Of a stretch of 64,000 bases of DNA, positions 62,429 through 64,000 are shown piece after piece (within the stretch, counting starts at the first letter, position 1; every line of letters begins with the position of its first letter). Origin of the DNA: Lacibacter sp. H375. GTDB taxonomy: Bacteria; Bacteroidota; Bacteroidia; Chitinophagales; Chitinophagaceae. The notes under the pieces are model-generated. The model searched no databases and was not told the origin of the DNA. It saw nothing but the letters and a program-made list of their open reading frames with translations. The translations under genes and the position numbers were made by a program. The DNA lies in contig NZ_JBBKTT010000001.1 of the NCBI RefSeq assembly GCF_037892425.1, positions 806,001-870,000 of the forward strand, read 5' to 3'.

Positions 62429-64000
62429 ATGCAACAAGCCATAGGTAAATACAGGTGGACGATCTGTGCTCTACTCTTCTTTGCTACAACCATCAACTAT
62501 CTCGACAGACAGGTGTTGAGTTTGTTACAACCTACTCTGGAAGGAGAATATGGCTGGACCAATTCAAATTATGCAAACATCACCATCGTATTTCAATTGG
62601 TGTATGCAATTTCTATGCTCTTTGCGGGAAAGGTGATCGATAAACTCGGTACTAAAAAAGGGTTTGTCGTAGCAATTATTGTATGGTCTGTTGGTGCAAT
62701 GATCCATGCCGCAGCTATTCCACTTGGTACAGGTTTCAGTAAACTGGTGGCTGCCTTTGGTATGACCATTGGTTCTGTTTCTGTATTAGGGTTTATGTTG
62801 GCAAGAGCAGTACTTGCAATTGGTGAAGCCGGAAACTTCCCTGCTGCTATTAAAGCAACAGCGGAATACTTTCCTAAGAAAGAACGTTCACTGGCAACAG
62901 GTATTTTTAACTCTGGTGCAAATATTGGTGCCATCGTTGCTGCTCCCGTTGTAAACTTTTTATTGGGTGTTTGGAATTGGCAAGGCTCATTTATTGTGGT
63001 TGGTGGTGTAGGTTTTATCTGGATGGGTTTGTGGATCTGGTTTTACGATAAACCCGAAGAACAAAAAAGATTATCGGCTGCGGAATTAAACTATATACAA
63101 AGTGGTGAAGACGAAGTTGCAGCTCCTCAAAACGACAAGCAAAAAGAAAAAGTATCATGGGGTAAACTGCTTGGTTATAAACAAACATGGGCATTTGCTT
63201 TTGGTAAGTTTATGACCGATGGTGTATGGTGGTTCTTTCTCTTCTGGCTTCCGGCTTTTTTGAAAGCACAATACGGCATGACGAAGGCTGATATTAATAT
63301 TCCGATCATGACTTTATATAGTATGACCATGATCGGCAGTATTGGTGGCGGCTGGCTTCCGATGTACTTTATCAAGAAAGGTTATCTCGCTTATGATGGT
63401 CGCATGAAAGCCATGTTACTGATCGCCTTGGTTCCTTTGGTGGTATTACTGGCTCAACCATTTGGTCATATCAGTTATTGGGTGCCCGTATTATTAATTG
63501 GTATTGGAGCATCGGCTCACCAGGCATGGAGCGCCAACATCTTTACGACCGTGAGTGATATGTTTCCGAAAAAAGCAATTGGTTCGGTGGTAGGTATCGG
63601 TGGTATGGCCGGAGGTTTTGGTGGTGTTATCCTTTCTAAACTCGGTGGTTATTTATTTGATACTTATAAAGCGGCCGGTATTGCAGAAGCATGGGTAAAA
63701 GCCCAGGCAAATGGATTAGGTAATTATGTTACACAGATCCGTGACCTGAAACTTGTGACCAAATATGGAGATGCAGTAAATCTTAATCAAACAGACCTGA
63801 ACGGTTTAACAAAAGAAGTAGCCGAACAATTAAAAAATATCGATGCATCTGCCTTTGACCAATTAATGCAATTACAAAAACCACTGGTGCAGGCGCAGAT
63901 GACCACATCTTACACGATTATGTTTACCATTTGTGCGGTTGCATATTTAGTGGCATGGGGAGTAATGAAAACATTAGTGCCGAAGTATAAAGTGATTAAT
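62429..64000 (+). CDS. exuT: MFS hexuronate transporter, ExuT-like (runs to the window end)
   Basis: At least 524 residues of a major-facilitator permease from the ATG at 62429; no stop lies before the window end. It starts MQQAIGKYRWTICALLFFAT, with TINYLDRQVLSLLQPTLEGE, the usual hexuronate-family TM1 phrase (NYLDRQ). AGKVIDKLGTKKGFVVAII is the loop 2-3 motif, and ILARAV-like and LGEAGNFPAAIKATAEYFPKKERS segments follow. GGMAGGFGGVILSKLGGYLF lies near the end. Between this and the last visible membrane helix there are about 75 mostly polar residues, unusual for ExuT. It should import galacturonate or glucuronate for the enzymes upstream. Confidence 0.88.
   Translation, partial: MQQAIGKYRWTICALLFFATTINYLDRQVLSLLQPTLEGEYGWTNSNYANITIVFQLVYAISMLFAGKVIDKLGTKKGFVVAIIVWSVGAMIHAAAIPLGTGFSKLVAAFGMTIGSVSVLGFMLARAVLAIGEAGNFPAAIKATAEYFPKKERSLATGIFNSGANIGAIVAAPVVNFLLGVWNWQGSFIVVGGVGFIWMGLWIWFYDKPEEQKRLSAAELNYIQSGEDEVAAPQNDKQKEKVSWGKLLGYKQTWAFAFGKFMTDGVWWFFLFWLPAFLKAQYGMTKADINIPIMTLYSMTMIGSIGGGWLPMYFIKKGYLAYDGRMKAMLLIALVPLVVLLAQPFGHISYWVPVLLIGIGASAHQAWSANIFTTVSDMFPKKAIGSVVGIGGMAGGFGGVILSKLGGYLFDTYKAAGIAEAWVKAQANGLGNYVTQIRDLKLVTKYGDAVNLNQTDLNGLTKEVAEQLKNIDASAFDQLMQLQKPLVQAQMTTSYTIMFTICAVAYLVAWGVMKTLVPKYKVIN

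Overview
The window looks like a chromosomal segment of a plant-polysaccharide-degrading Bacteroidota, most like the family Chitinophagaceae. The signs are two SusC/SusD pairs, a type IX secretion C-terminal domain, surface-type lipoprotein signals, promoters resembling TAnnTTTG, few Shine-Dalgarno sites and moderate-to-low GC. I see no tRNA, rRNA, IS element, phage gene or CRISPR array.

Layout. (1) 1-2706, minus strand: an AraC regulator, an FGGY gluconokinase and the start of a BASS-type transporter. (2) 2934-7758: a first SusC/SusD pair ending at a terminator. (3) 7980-16686: a non-phosphorylative aldonate (Weimberg-type) operon. It encodes a semialdehyde dehydrogenase, an IlvD/EDD sugar-acid dehydratase, a lipoprotein lactonase, an esterase, an FAH-family 2-keto-3-deoxy-acid dehydratase, a GH10 xylanase and a GntP transporter. 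(4) 16699-25062: a housekeeping block with a cysteine desulfurase, an L,D-transpeptidase-like protein, a PAP2-like membrane protein, RpoN, a Pif1-like helicase, SSB and small hypotheticals. (5) 25065-47696: a LacI regulator divergent from a pectin utilisation locus. This holds SusC/SusD, a DUF5123-type surface lipoprotein, pectate lyase, a CE12 acetylesterase, an 1877-residue pectate lyase/pectinesterase fusion with a T9SS tail, another pectinesterase, an esterase, two Gfo/Idh/MocA oxidoreductases, GH43 and an NTF2-like protein. (6) 47895-64000: a polygalacturonase, a GH105 hydrolase and a third pectinesterase, followed by the cytoplasmic uronate pathway UxaB, UxaA, UxaC, KduD, KduI, two PfkB kinases, a YhcH-like protein, Eda and an ExuT-like transporter cut by the window end.

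How it works together. Pectin is de-esterified (three CE8 domains), deacetylated (CE12), cleaved (two PL1 domains, GH28), imported (SusCD, ExuT) and trimmed (GH105). Saturated galacturonate flows through UxaC, UxaB and UxaA to 2-keto-3-deoxygluconate (KDG). Unsaturated uronate reaches KDG through KduI and KduD. KDG kinase and Eda then give pyruvate and glyceraldehyde-3-phosphate. The xylan-side cluster sends pentonates to 2-oxoglutarate.

The most interesting regulatory signal is a matched pair of operator-like sites, upstream of the second susC (26231-26260) and upstream of the polygalacturonase operon (47765-47803). They share TTGCGTAAATAAA, and each lies at exactly the same distance from a TAnnTTTG-like box. 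This suggests one regulator, plausibly the LacI protein at 25065-26096, controls both halves of the pectin system.
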